A stretch of DNA of 64,000 nt. Origin: JAQBDA01 sp964525785. Lineage in GTDB: Bacteria > Chloroflexota > Anaerolineae > Anaerolineales > UBA4823. The stretch lies in assembly GCA_964525785.1 (NCBI GenBank), contig CAZGIX010000001.1, positions 1 to 64,000 on the forward strand. Direction: 5' to 3'. The translations under genes were made by a program, and so were the position numbers. Below are positions 1 to 7,726 of the stretch, piece after piece (position 1 is the first letter of the stretch; each line of letters starts with the position of its first letter). The notes below the pieces were generated by a model. That model worked only from the letters and a program-made list of their open reading frames with translations, was not told the DNA's origin and made no database searches.

Positions 1-151
1 TTAATTGTCAGCACGATTAAAGCATGCTGGCAGTTTTGAGATCCAATCAGGGGATTGGTGAGGATTTCATGCATGGCTACCTGCACAGCCGTTCATCGGT
101 GGCAAAGCAGCCCTGATGTTTGATAATGGAGTTAGGTGAATTTACGAATAT

Positions 152-403
152 CTACGCAGGTACGCCCAGTTTCTGAGCAAGAGCCGTAGTTGACGGTTCC
201 ACCAGGATTGAGCCGTCATCAAAGACGATGGTGGGCACACTGCGCATCCCCCGGTTGGTCGCCAGGACAAGCTGTTCTCCGCTTTTATCCAAATCGATAT
301 TTATAAAATCGTAGGCGACACCCTTCTGATCTAAAAATCGCCGGACGCGTAGGCAGTCCCCACACCAATTGGTCCCGTAGATCTTGAACTTGGCTTCGGG
401 CAT
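152..403 (-). CDS. glutaredoxin-like thiol-disulfide protein
   Basis: Small (83 residues) single-domain glutaredoxin/mycoredoxin-like protein. The thioredoxin-fold dithiol motif C14-G-D-C17 follows the first beta strand (FKIYGTNWCGDC), and the cis-proline loop is S-V-P-T at 55-58. CGDC-type redoxins reduce small mixed disulfides in the cytosol; the partner cannot be told from sequence. The start at 403 is chosen because AAGGAG lies about 8 nt upstream; an in-frame extension to 475 has no such site and adds a non-conserved basic stretch. It is divergent from the heme A synthase gene. Confidence 0.85.
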   Translation of the reverse strand: MPEAKFKIYGTNWCGDCLRVRRFLDQKGVAYDFINIDLDKSGEQLVLATNRGMRSVPTIVFDDGSILVEPSTTALAQKLGVPA

Positions 404-579
404 TATTGTTAGGCTCCTTGTCTTGGAATATCGTCGAAGACGGCATTCAGTTTTACAGCATTTACCGACCAACAACGGTGATCTTATGGTCTAGCCCATT
501 ATAATCTCCGTCGAACATGAATTTCATTTGAGATTCGTTATAGTTCGTGGTACACTGCTGCGAACATGTCGAAATACAC

Positions 580-607
580 TTGAAGAGGCTGTTGTATTCA
601 AGATAAT
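580..607 (+). promoter_or_regulatory. candidate sigma70-type promoter of ctaA
   Basis: TTGAAG (580-585) and GATAAT (602-607) are separated by 16 nt, placing a start about 30 nt before the ctaA start codon. Two short arms, TTGAA and TTCAA, lie within the spacer region. This is a visual match only. Confidence 0.35.
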
Positions 608-642
608 TTAATACGAATAGGCGATCAATTGGGGTGAGACTG

Positions 643-1617
643 ATGCAAAATGCCCGTTTTCGACGATTTACCTGGGGGGTTTTGGTCTATAACCTGGGGG
701 TTATCTTGTTTGGGGCTTATGTGCGTGCTACTGGCTCTGGAGCCGGGTGTGGCAGCCACTGGCCTTTGTGCAATGGGGAAGTGATCCCGCGTGCCCCGCA
801 GATCGAGACGATTATCGAATTCACCCATCGAATGAGCAGTGGTTTATCCCTGCTGCTGGTGATCTGGTTATTTATCTGGGCTTTCCGTGCTTATCCCGCC
901 GGGCACGCAGTTCGCCTGGGAGCTGGGCTGTCATTGCTTTTCACCATCACCGAGGCCCTGGTTGGTGCTGGATTGGTGTTATTCCGGTGGACCGCAGATG
1001 ACACCTCGACAGGCAGGGCTATCTCGATTGTGATCCACCTGCTGAATACCTTTTTGTTGCTTGCGTCATTGGCGCTGACAGGGTGGTGGGCTTCCGGCGG
1101 AAAGCGCATCCAGCTGCGTGGATCCGGCATGGATGGGTGGATGTTGGCATTGGGTACCGCAGGCGCACTGTTGATTGGCGCCAGTGGGGCCCTGGCGGCG
1201 TTGGGCGATACATTGTTCCCTGTCCAATCAATCGCTGAGGGAATCCGACAGGATTTTTCCTCTACTGCTCATTTCTTGATCCGTTTGCGCATTTTACACC
1301 CAATGATCTCTATCATTGTTGGCCTTTACCTGGCTGTCCTGGCAGGATTGATCGCATACCAGGCCTCCACGGGCGACGCAAAGCGATTTGCTCGTATGTT
1401 GGTTGGCCTGGTCATCGTCCAACTGCTGGCTGGTTTTATCAATGTGCTTCTGCTGGCACCGTGGTGGATGCAATTACTGCATCTGCTGCTGGCTGATCTG
1501 GTCTGGATCACACTGATCCTTCTAATGGCTGCGAGATTTGCCTGGACACCGCAGCCGCGCAGTGTTTCAATTAACTCGAACCCTACCTCTATCCTTGGCG
1601 GTGGAGAGATCAACTAA
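643..1617 (+). CDS. ctaA: heme A synthase (CtaA/COX15 family)
   Basis: Integral membrane protein of 324 residues with about eight hydrophobic segments, the size and layout of CtaA, which oxidises heme O to heme A for aa3-type cytochrome oxidases. Visible family signatures are the extracytoplasmic cysteine pair C36/C43 in GCGSHWPLC, E59-F-T-H62-R, H132 in the IHLLNTF helix, and H219 and H280 in the second half (likely heme ligands). ATG 643 is preferred over GTG 634 because GGGGTGAG sits just upstream of it. No ctaB or oxidase subunit gene is in the window, so the partner oxidase must be elsewhere. Presence of heme A synthesis points to at least microaerobic respiration. Confidence 0.92.
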   Translation: MQNARFRRFTWGVLVYNLGVILFGAYVRATGSGAGCGSHWPLCNGEVIPRAPQIETIIEFTHRMSSGLSLLLVIWLFIWAFRAYPAGHAVRLGAGLSLLFTITEALVGAGLVLFRWTADDTSTGRAISIVIHLLNTFLLLASLALTGWWASGGKRIQLRGSGMDGWMLALGTAGALLIGASGALAALGDTLFPVQSIAEGIRQDFSSTAHFLIRLRILHPMISIIVGLYLAVLAGLIAYQASTGDAKRFARMLVGLVIVQLLAGFINVLLLAPWWMQLLHLLLADLVWITLILLMAARFAWTPQPRSVSINSNPTSILGGGEIN

Positions 1618-1653
1618 GGGACAGGATCGGGTAATACGATCATTTTTATCAGC

Positions 1654-1670
1654 TATAATAACCAACCATG
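1654..1670 (+). promoter_or_regulatory. -10 element giving a probable leaderless ligA transcript
   Basis: A perfect TATAAT (1654-1659) lies only 8 nt before the ATG at 1668, and there is no Shine-Dalgarno sequence between them. Transcription starting the usual 7-8 nt after the -10 would begin at or next to the start codon. The -35 region is weak. Confidence 0.45.
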
Positions 1671-3713
1671 GATACCCAAAAAGAGACTTCCGAGTTGCAT
1701 TCACGGCTGGAGCAGCTTCGCCGTGAAATTAATTATCACAATTATCGCTACCATGTCCTTGATGACCCGCTGATCAGCGATTTCGAGTATGACCAGCTCG
1801 TTATCGAACACAACCAGATCGAATCTCAGCACCCGGACTGGATCACCCCGGATTCGCCTTCTCAACGGGCCGGGGCTGCGCTGATCGATAAATTCACCAA
1901 GGTAAACCATCCTGCCCCTATCCTCAGCCTGGCGAATGCCTTTTCTGAAGTTGATTTGCGTGCCTGGTACGAGCGGATTCTTCGTCTGGATGATCGGGTT
2001 GCAGAAACGAAATATGTTGTCGAGCCGAAGATCGACGGGCTGACAGTGGTGCTGCACTATACGAATGGGGTTTTCTCGATGGGGGCCACTCGCGGAGATG
2101 GCATCGTTGGCGAAGATATTACCACAAATTTACGGACGATCCGCTCTCTGCCGCTTAAAATTCCGGTTTCATCTAATGGACCGCCAGCGCCAGGATCATT
2201 GGTTGTACGCGGTGAAGTATACATAAATGTCAAAGATTTTGAGCTGCTCAATCGCCGTCTGGAAGAGGCAGGTCAAAAGACGTACCTTAACCCACGGAAT
2301 ACGGCTGCCGGGTCACTGCGCCAGCTTGATCCTGGTTTGACGGCTACACGTCCACTCACCCTTCTGACCTATGCAATTGTGGCTCAAAATGGCACCAATA
2401 GATCGACGTTTGGAACTGAACAAGAGACCCTTGCATACTTAAGGGAATTGGGATTTCCGGTTGTGGAAGCCTTATTCTGTACTGATCTGGTGTCGACAAT
2501 TGCTGTTTATAAAGATCTCGTTTCACGGCGCGGACAGCTTGCTTACGAGGCGGATGGAGCCGTGATTAAGATAAATGACCTTTCTCTAGCAGCCGATCTG
2601 GGCTTCGTCGGCAAAGACCCGCGCGGCTCGATTGCCTATAAATTCCCTGCCCAGGAAGTTACAACCCAGCTGATGGATATCGGTGTCAATGTAGGACGAA
2701 CCGGGGTGCTCACTCCATATGCAATCCTATCGCCCGTAAATATTGGGGGAGTGATCGTCAAACAGGCAACACTGCACAACTTTGACTATATCGCTGAGAA
2801 AGATATCCGCATTGGCGACCGCGTGGCGGTTAAGCGCGCAGGCGACGTGATACCTTACGTGATTGGACCTGTTATCGCTGCCAGAACAGGAGCTGAAAGA
2901 CCATTCACGCCACCCTCTGCCTGCCCTGTGTGCAACCAGACTGTCGAACACCTTGAAGGCGAGGTCGCCTGGTACTGCGTCAACAGCGCCTGCCCGGCCC
3001 AGCTGATCCGCAACCTGGAGCATTTTGTCTCGCGCGGCGCGATGGATATCATCGGTTTGGGGATCAAGATCGTCGAGCAGCTGGTGGAGGCAGGTCTTGT
3101 GAATGATGTCGCAGACCTGTACACACTCCGGCGTGAAGATTTACTAGGGCTGGAAGGCTTTGCTGAAAAAAAGGCTGATAATTTACTGGCTGCAATTGAT
3201 CTGTCACGGCAGCGTTCGCTCACCCGTCTCATCACTGCATTGGGCATCCACGGTGTAGGGGAGGTAATGGCTGCAGATCTGGCCCGTAATTATTCAAATA
3301 TGGATTATCTTGCCTCCGCCACCCTGGAAGATCTCCAGCAAGTTGAGGGGATTGGACTCAACACCGCCCAGGCGATTGTAGATTGGTTCAACCGTCCAGG
3401 TAATCGCCGGGTATTGGAGAAACTGCATACAGCTGGCGTCTGGCCTATAGGAACCGCTGCCTCTGGCGCATCAAAATCCCCAGGAGTCTTTAATGGCCTC
3501 ACTTTTGTGGTAACCGGGACCTTAGCGAACTATACCCGCGAGAGTGTAAAGGAATTTATTGAATCACGCGGCGGCAAGGTCGGCGATTCGGTGAGTAAGA
3601 AGACCAGCTATCTGGTATTGGGTGAAAATCCAGGCTCAAAGCTTGACAAGGCCCGCTCATTGGGGATTCCCATACTGGATGAGAGTGGACTGCAGAGCCT
3701 TGCTGGTGAATAG
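1668..3713 (+). CDS. ligA: NAD-dependent DNA ligase LigA
   Basis: 681 residues, normal for LigA, which seals nicks during replication and repair using NAD+. Domains in order: Ia domain (1-65, Y-H-x-Y-R-Y-H), adenylation domain with the nucleotidyl lysine K121 in EPKIDG, OB fold (about 325-405), a C4 zinc finger (C419, C422, C437, C442), helix-hairpin-helix repeats (about 455-590) and a C-terminal BRCT domain (about 600-681, with TGTL). All expected motifs are intact. There is no ribosome-binding site in front of the ATG; see the -10 element immediately upstream. It stands alone between ctaA and a PLP enzyme gene. Confidence 0.98.
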   Translation: MDTQKETSELHSRLEQLRREINYHNYRYHVLDDPLISDFEYDQLVIEHNQIESQHPDWITPDSPSQRAGAALIDKFTKVNHPAPILSLANAFSEVDLRAWYERILRLDDRVAETKYVVEPKIDGLTVVLHYTNGVFSMGATRGDGIVGEDITTNLRTIRSLPLKIPVSSNGPPAPGSLVVRGEVYINVKDFELLNRRLEEAGQKTYLNPRNTAAGSLRQLDPGLTATRPLTLLTYAIVAQNGTNRSTFGTEQETLAYLRELGFPVVEALFCTDLVSTIAVYKDLVSRRGQLAYEADGAVIKINDLSLAADLGFVGKDPRGSIAYKFPAQEVTTQLMDIGVNVGRTGVLTPYAILSPVNIGGVIVKQATLHNFDYIAEKDIRIGDRVAVKRAGDVIPYVIGPVIAARTGAERPFTPPSACPVCNQTVEHLEGEVAWYCVNSACPAQLIRNLEHFVSRGAMDIIGLGIKIVEQLVEAGLVNDVADLYTLRREDLLGLEGFAEKKADNLLAAIDLSRQRSLTRLITALGIHGVGEVMAADLARNYSNMDYLASATLEDLQQVEGIGLNTAQAIVDWFNRPGNRRVLEKLHTAGVWPIGTAASGASKSPGVFNGLTFVVTGTLANYTRESVKEFIESRGGKVGDSVSKKTSYLVLGENPGSKLDKARSLGIPILDESGLQSLAGE

Positions 3714-3768
3714 AGTCCGTCTGGTTAGCAAGAGATGATCTGGTAAAGACCACCAACAGGAGATTACC

Positions 3769-4980
3769 ATGGAATTGGAAATGATCGAAGATTCGATTAC
3801 CGAACGCATTCGAGCGATGAACGCACGCGTGCAGGGGCTGAAGGAGATGGATTTGTATTTTTACAACCAGCCCATCACTGAGCTGCGCGGCGGATCTCGC
3901 GTCTTGGTCAATGGGCGCGAGATGGGGATGTACGCTTCCTACAGTTATCTTGGATTGGTGGGGCACCCGAAAATCAATGCTGCCGCACACGCGGCTATCG
4001 ACCAATATGGGACTGGTACGCATGGAGTACGTACTCTGGCGGGCACGCTCAAGCTTCACGAGGAATTGGAGCAGAAAATTGCTGAGTTCAAGCAAGCGGA
4101 AGCTGCTGTCACCTACACTTCGGGGTATGTCACCAACCTTACGGTGGTCTCGACATTGGTTGGGCGCGGCGATTACGTAATCTCCGATAAACTTAACCAC
4201 GCCAGCATTGTCGATGGCTGCATGATGTCGGGTGCGAAGTTCCTGCGTTTCCGACATAACGATATGGAATCACTGGAGCAGCGCTTGCAGCAAGTTGAGT
4301 CTGGAGCCGCAAAGCTGGTTATTGCCGACGCGGTCTTCAGCATGGATGGGGATCTCATCGATTTCCCGAAGATGGTTGACCTGTGCCGCCGCTATAATGC
4401 CTGGCTGATGATCGACGAGGCTCATTCGCTTGGGGTGCTGGGTAAAACTGGGCGGGGTATCGAAGAACACTATAACATGCCAGGCAGCATCGATATCAAG
4501 ATGGGTACCTTGAGTAAGACGATCCCATCGGTAGGGGGCTATATAGCCGGGAAAAAAGATTTGATCGAATATCTAAGGCATACCAGCAGAGCGTATATAT
4601 TTTCTGCTGCGCTGCCACCTGCCCAGGCAGCAGCAGCGAAGGCGGCTTTCGAGATCATTCTCGAGGAACCGTGGCGGGTCGAGAAGCTCAACCTCAACAC
4701 CCACCAGTTCATCAATGGATTGAAAGAGCGCGGCTTCGATACGTTGCTCACCGAGACGGCGATTGTGCCCGTCGTGTGCGGCACAGATGAGCTTGCTTTC
4801 TCCATGACGGCCATGGCACAACACGAAGATACCTTTGTGCTTCCGGTGGTATCTCCAGCAGTGCCTCCAGGTCTTGCTCGATTACGTGCTACCGTCACCG
4901 CAGCGCATGAGCCTGACGAAATCGAACACGCAATGGATGTCATTTATGATGCCGGTAAGAAAATAGGTATTGTGAGCTGA
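3769..4980 (+). CDS. alpha-oxoamine synthase family PLP enzyme (AONS/KBL/SPT-like)
   Basis: 403-residue fold-type I aminotransferase of the alpha-oxoamine synthase family, which condenses an amino acid with an acyl-CoA (8-amino-7-oxononanoate synthase, 2-amino-3-ketobutyrate CoA ligase, serine palmitoyltransferase). PLP lysine is K250 in GTLSKT; D216-E-A-H219 and N143-H144-A-S are the cofactor-pocket motifs; GTGTHGVRTLAGT at 81-93 is the substrate-side loop. The N-terminal extension before the core (about 40 residues) resembles the SPT/KBL branch more than BioF. There are no bio, kbl-tdh or sphingolipid genes next to it, so the substrate is unassigned. AGGAGA lies 5 nt before the ATG. Confidence 0.88.
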   Translation: MELEMIEDSITERIRAMNARVQGLKEMDLYFYNQPITELRGGSRVLVNGREMGMYASYSYLGLVGHPKINAAAHAAIDQYGTGTHGVRTLAGTLKLHEELEQKIAEFKQAEAAVTYTSGYVTNLTVVSTLVGRGDYVISDKLNHASIVDGCMMSGAKFLRFRHNDMESLEQRLQQVESGAAKLVIADAVFSMDGDLIDFPKMVDLCRRYNAWLMIDEAHSLGVLGKTGRGIEEHYNMPGSIDIKMGTLSKTIPSVGGYIAGKKDLIEYLRHTSRAYIFSAALPPAQAAAAKAAFEIILEEPWRVEKLNLNTHQFINGLKERGFDTLLTETAIVPVVCGTDELAFSMTAMAQHEDTFVLPVVSPAVPPGLARLRATVTAAHEPDEIEHAMDVIYDAGKKIGIVS

Positions 4981-5010
4981 TCTACACCAATTAACCATAA
5001 CGAGGGAAAT

Positions 5011-6201
5011 TTGCACCCGGCATTAATTATCAAACCTGGTCGGGAGAAGTCGCTGCTTCGCCACCATCCCTGGGTCTTCTCGGGGGGGGTGGCGGATGTT
5101 GTTGGGGACCCAGAACAGGGCTCGACGGTAGATCTGCTCACCCTGGATAATCATTTTCTCGCACGCGGCGCCTACAGCCCATACTCGCAGATTCAGGCCC
5201 GCGTCTGGACCTGGGACGAGAACGAGCCGATCAACGAGGATTTCTTCCGCGGCAGGCTTCGTCGGGCAATTGAGTTAAGGGAGATGATTCCAGGTTGGAA
5301 AGGTTCAGGGGCCTCCCGTTTGGTGCACGCCGAATCCGACCGGCTGCCAGGTTTGATCGTTGATAGGTATGGGGATTGGCTGGTAATTCAGGCTCTTTCG
5401 AGTGGGATTGAATATTGGCGGATGACGATCGCGAGCCTCCTGGCTGAGCTTTTACCTGTACAGGGGATTTATGAACGATCCGATGCAGATGTCCGCGACT
5501 TGGAGAAATTGCCGGAGCGCTGTGGTACGCTGCATGGCGAGGTTGTTCCAGCACGCCTGCGCATCCAAGAAAATGGGCTGGACTACTGGGTAGACATTCA
5601 GGGGGGGCATAAGACCGGTTTCTATCTCGACCAGAGGGTCAACCGGTGGCGCCTCCGTCAGCTATCAGCTGGGAAAGATGTGCTGGATTGTTTTTGCTAT
5701 ACCGGAGGCTTTACTGTATCGGCTCTGGCGGGCCGGGCTAACTCCGTTCTTGCAGTGGATGCCTCAGCAGCTGCTTTGGGTTTGGCGCGCGAGAATTGTA
5801 AACTGAATGAATTTCCCCAGGATCAGGTCGAGTTCTTGGAAGGAGATGTATTCCACGTCTTACGGCGCTTTCGTGATATGGGTAGAAGTTTTGATCTGGT
5901 CGTGCTTGATCCGCCCAAATTTGCCAGCAGCGCATCTCAGGTTGAGAAGGCTGCACGAGGATACAAGGATATTAACCTTCTGGCGTTAAAGCTGCTGCGA
6001 CCCGCCGGTATCCTGGTCACTTTTTCATGTTCGGGGAGCATAGATGCCGAGCTTTTCCAGCGCATCATATTTGCAGCCGCTCAGGATGCGGGTGTGGATG
6101 CGCAGATATTGGAAAGGCTATTCCAGGCACCAGACCATCCGGTGTTATTGAGCTTTCCCGAAGGGTCCTACCTAAAAGGGCTGATTGTGTGTAAACATTA
6201 A
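5011..6201 (+). CDS. rlmI: RlmI-like 23S rRNA (cytosine-C5) methyltransferase
   Basis: 396 residues, matching RlmI, the SAM-dependent enzyme making m5C1962 in 23S rRNA. An N-terminal PUA domain (about 1-75, KPGREKSLLRHHPWVFSGG) is followed by the family motif GGHKTGFYLDQR (199-210), a Rossmann methyltransferase with SAM loop DCFCYTGGF (226-234), the D300-P-P-K-F motif and the cysteine C340 in FSCSG. Translation must start at TTG 5011, with GAGGGA 4 nt upstream; there is no ATG until well inside the PUA domain. It ends within the first base of the bidirectional terminator hairpin. Confidence 0.9.
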   Translation: MHPALIIKPGREKSLLRHHPWVFSGGVADVVGDPEQGSTVDLLTLDNHFLARGAYSPYSQIQARVWTWDENEPINEDFFRGRLRRAIELREMIPGWKGSGASRLVHAESDRLPGLIVDRYGDWLVIQALSSGIEYWRMTIASLLAELLPVQGIYERSDADVRDLEKLPERCGTLHGEVVPARLRIQENGLDYWVDIQGGHKTGFYLDQRVNRWRLRQLSAGKDVLDCFCYTGGFTVSALAGRANSVLAVDASAAALGLARENCKLNEFPQDQVEFLEGDVFHVLRRFRDMGRSFDLVVLDPPKFASSASQVEKAARGYKDINLLALKLLRPAGILVTFSCSGSIDAELFQRIIFAAAQDAGVDAQILERLFQAPDHPVLLSFPEGSYLKGLIVCKH

Positions 6202-6246
6202 AAATGATAAAGAGGGACCACGGATGTAATCTCTCTTTATCATTTT
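6201..6246. terminator. bidirectional terminator between rlmI and ssrA
   Basis: A perfect 14-bp inverted repeat, AAAATGATAAAGAG (6201-6214) and CTCTTTATCATTTT (6233-6246), extends by two further pairs (one G-U) toward the loop. It gives an A-rich 5' arm and U-rich 3' arm in both directions, so it can end both the rlmI transcript and the convergent tmRNA transcript. Confidence 0.85.
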
Positions 6247-6248
6247 AG

Positions 6249-6647
6249 TGGAGATGTCGGGATTCGAACCCGAGTCCGAAAGAAGCGATACTCGAACGTC
6301 TACGAGCATAGTCGATCGTTCATTATCGTCAGAAGCTCCACGACCGACAAAGGCAGTCTGCTGACTTACCGCTGGGACCCGAAAGCCCCTCTTTCACCTG
6401 GTTAGCGGTGTGTTCCAGGCGGCACTCCAGCATTCTCACGCCCGCTCCTGCCTCCGGCTGGAGAGCGGGGCAGGCGGACGTGGCTCTACTTTAGAGAGCC
6501 AGCCACTCCGATACTCGCTTATGCAGCGAGAGGCAGAGCAGCGTAGTTAGTGCGGTTGGCACTTGTTTTTTGCGCTGATTTACCGAGGTCGGCGCCTCTC
6601 GGCTCGCAGTCCGGGACCAACCTCTCCCGTCGAAGCCTGTCATCCCC
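6249..6647 (-). ncRNA. ssrA: transfer-messenger RNA (tmRNA)
   Basis: One-piece tmRNA of about 399 nt. The 5' end GGGGATGACAGGCTTCGACG (from 6647 downward) carries the conserved tmRNA start. The 3' end (to 6249) has a T-arm GGTTCGAATCC and CATCTCC, which pairs with GGGGATG as a 7-bp acceptor stem with one G-U. The discriminator base A is followed by CTA, so the terminal CCA is not encoded. An internal tag reading frame ends at a TAA at 6519. It rescues stalled ribosomes together with SmpB, which is not in the window. Confidence 0.95.
6519..6560 (-). other. tmRNA proteolysis-tag reading frame
   Basis: Inside ssrA, after an A-rich stretch (CAAAAAACAAGT), a frame from a GCC resume codon at 6560 reads ANRTNYAALPLAA and stops at TAA (6521-6519). 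The LAA end is the usual recognition signal for ClpXP/ClpAP-type proteases. The resume codon is inferred by analogy to other tmRNAs. Confidence 0.8.
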
Positions 6648-6686
6648 GTCGTGTAAATATTATACATCACATTACAGTTTTGTTCA

Positions 6687-6715
6687 TGTTATACTCGGAT
6701 GAAACTTTCCGAGTA
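6687..6715 (+). promoter_or_regulatory. extended -10 promoter overlapped by an operator-like palindrome
   Basis: TGT followed by TATACT (6687-6695) fits an extended -10 promoter without a good -35. An 8-bp inverted repeat TACTCGGA (6692-6699) / TCCGAGTA (6708-6715), spaced by 8 nt, begins inside the -10 hexamer and spans the expected start site, the classic position of an operator. It could alternatively act as an RNA hairpin at the 5' end. Confidence 0.5.
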
Positions 6716-6762
6716 CGGTGGGGTTTCTACTTGTAGAAATCCTCACTGTGACGGGTGAGGAT
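6715..6762 (+). promoter_or_regulatory. competing leader hairpins controlling the sigma-factor ribosome site
   Basis: Two mutually exclusive RNA stems are visible. Stem A: ACGGTG plus GGG-TTTCTA (6715-6729) pairs with TAGAAATCC-(T)-CACTGT (6734-6749), about 15 bp with one bulge and two or three G-U pairs. Stem B: ATCCTCAC (6739-6746) pairs perfectly with GTGAGGAT (6755-6762), which contains the Shine-Dalgarno GTGAGG of the downstream gene. Stem A frees and stem B hides the ribosome site. Conservation is untested. Confidence 0.5.
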
Positions 6763-6763
6763 A

Positions 6764-7381
6764 ATGCTAGAGCTTACTGACGAAACCGCCCTGTTGCTTG
6801 CCTCTGAGGGTGATGGTGAAGCATTTGGCGTTCTTTATGAACGCTATGTTGCTCGCATTTATACATATATCTATTATCGAACCGGGAACAGCGACGACGC
6901 AGAGGATTTAACCGCGCGAGTCTTTTTCCGGGCGATGCGACATATCGGTAATTACCGGCACCGAGGGCTGCCATTCTCGGCTTGGTTGTACCGGATTGCT
7001 CACAACCTGGTGGCAAACTGGTACAGAGACAAGAGCCGGCGAAGGGAGATACCACTGGATGAATTTGTGTTTGGACACCAAACCGGGGACCATCCAGAGT
7101 CTGAGCTGCTACAGAACGAAGAGCTGGAAAAGCTGTTAAAAGTCATTCGTTATTTGCCAGCCGACCGTCAGCAGCTACTGATATTGAAATTTGTCGAACA
7201 TTTATCGAATGCTGAGATTGGACGAATTATGGGGCGTTCGGAAGGAGCGGTGAAGAGCCTGTACCACAGGACCTTGCTCAATTTGCGAGATGAGTATGAC
7301 CGGTTTCGAGAACAAACGAGCCCCGACGAACATTACTCAGTAACGATGTTATCTGGGAACGGGAAGAGAAGAGCGATATGA
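6764..7381 (+). CDS. ECF-type RNA polymerase sigma factor
   Basis: 205-residue sigma70-family protein with only regions 2 and 4. Region 2 spans about 20-92 (D44-D-A-E-D-L-T, FRAMRHI, the -10 recognition helix FSAWLYRIAHNLVANWYRDK). Region 4 spans about 118-176, a helix-turn-helix with LPADRQQLLILKFVEHLSNAEIG and GRSEGAVKSLYHRTL. The start ATG 6764 is chosen over GTG 6755 because GTGAGG then serves as its ribosome site. The stop overlaps the start of the next gene (ATGA), indicating translational coupling to a membrane protein that may regulate it. Expression may be controlled by the palindrome and competing hairpins upstream. Confidence 0.9.
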   Translation: MLELTDETALLLASEGDGEAFGVLYERYVARIYTYIYYRTGNSDDAEDLTARVFFRAMRHIGNYRHRGLPFSAWLYRIAHNLVANWYRDKSRRREIPLDEFVFGHQTGDHPESELLQNEELEKLLKVIRYLPADRQQLLILKFVEHLSNAEIGRIMGRSEGAVKSLYHRTLLNLRDEYDRFREQTSPDEHYSVTMLSGNGKRRAI

Positions 7382-7722
7382 GAGCAAAACTAATGGGGAT
7401 AATTCACAGGGGAAAAGTGCAGGACGATCAATTTGGGTCTTTGGAGGCCAACTTGGATGAGGCGCTTCAGCCGGTAGAGCCGCGCCCGGAATATATTCGC
7501 CGCCTGCGATACCAGATAGTCCATCAGTATCAACCAGTTCGTGCGGAAATCCGTGCCGAAAGGCAGCGAACTGCCATTATATTGGGAGCCGGCGTGTTAG
7601 GAGCAGCCCTGGCGGTTGTGATGGGTGTGCGTATGGTTGTAACAATCGTGGCAGGTATCGGACTGCTCCTGCAACTCAAGAAGAGAACAGAATTACCAGC
7701 AGCGATCTCAATCCGATCGTAG
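7378..7722 (+). CDS. small membrane protein coupled to the sigma factor, possible anti-sigma factor
   Basis: 114 residues, overlapping the sigma gene stop by 4 nt. The first ~65 residues are soluble and charged, including a probable helix (PEYIRRLRYQIVHQYQPVRAE). They are followed by a hydrophobic hairpin at about 67-100 (ILGAGVLGAALAVVMGV and VVTIVAGIGLLLQL) and a basic tail. Layout and coupling suit a membrane anti-sigma factor, but no zinc-binding ZAS motif (H-x3-C-x2-C) or RsgI-type domain is visible, so the role is only inferred from position. Confidence 0.7.
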   Translation: MRAKLMGIIHRGKVQDDQFGSLEANLDEALQPVEPRPEYIRRLRYQIVHQYQPVRAEIRAERQRTAIILGAGVLGAALAVVMGVRMVVTIVAGIGLLLQLKKRTELPAAISIRS

Positions 7723-7726
7723 AGGA

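Noticed and set aside
43..58. CCAATC-N4-GATTGG inverted repeat near the left edge as a terminator
   Set aside because: Only 6 bp, no T-run in either direction.
3556..4257. Long open frame antisense to the end of ligA and start of the PLP enzyme gene
   Set aside because: It is antisense to two clearly conserved genes and its translation has no domain, start signal or coding character.
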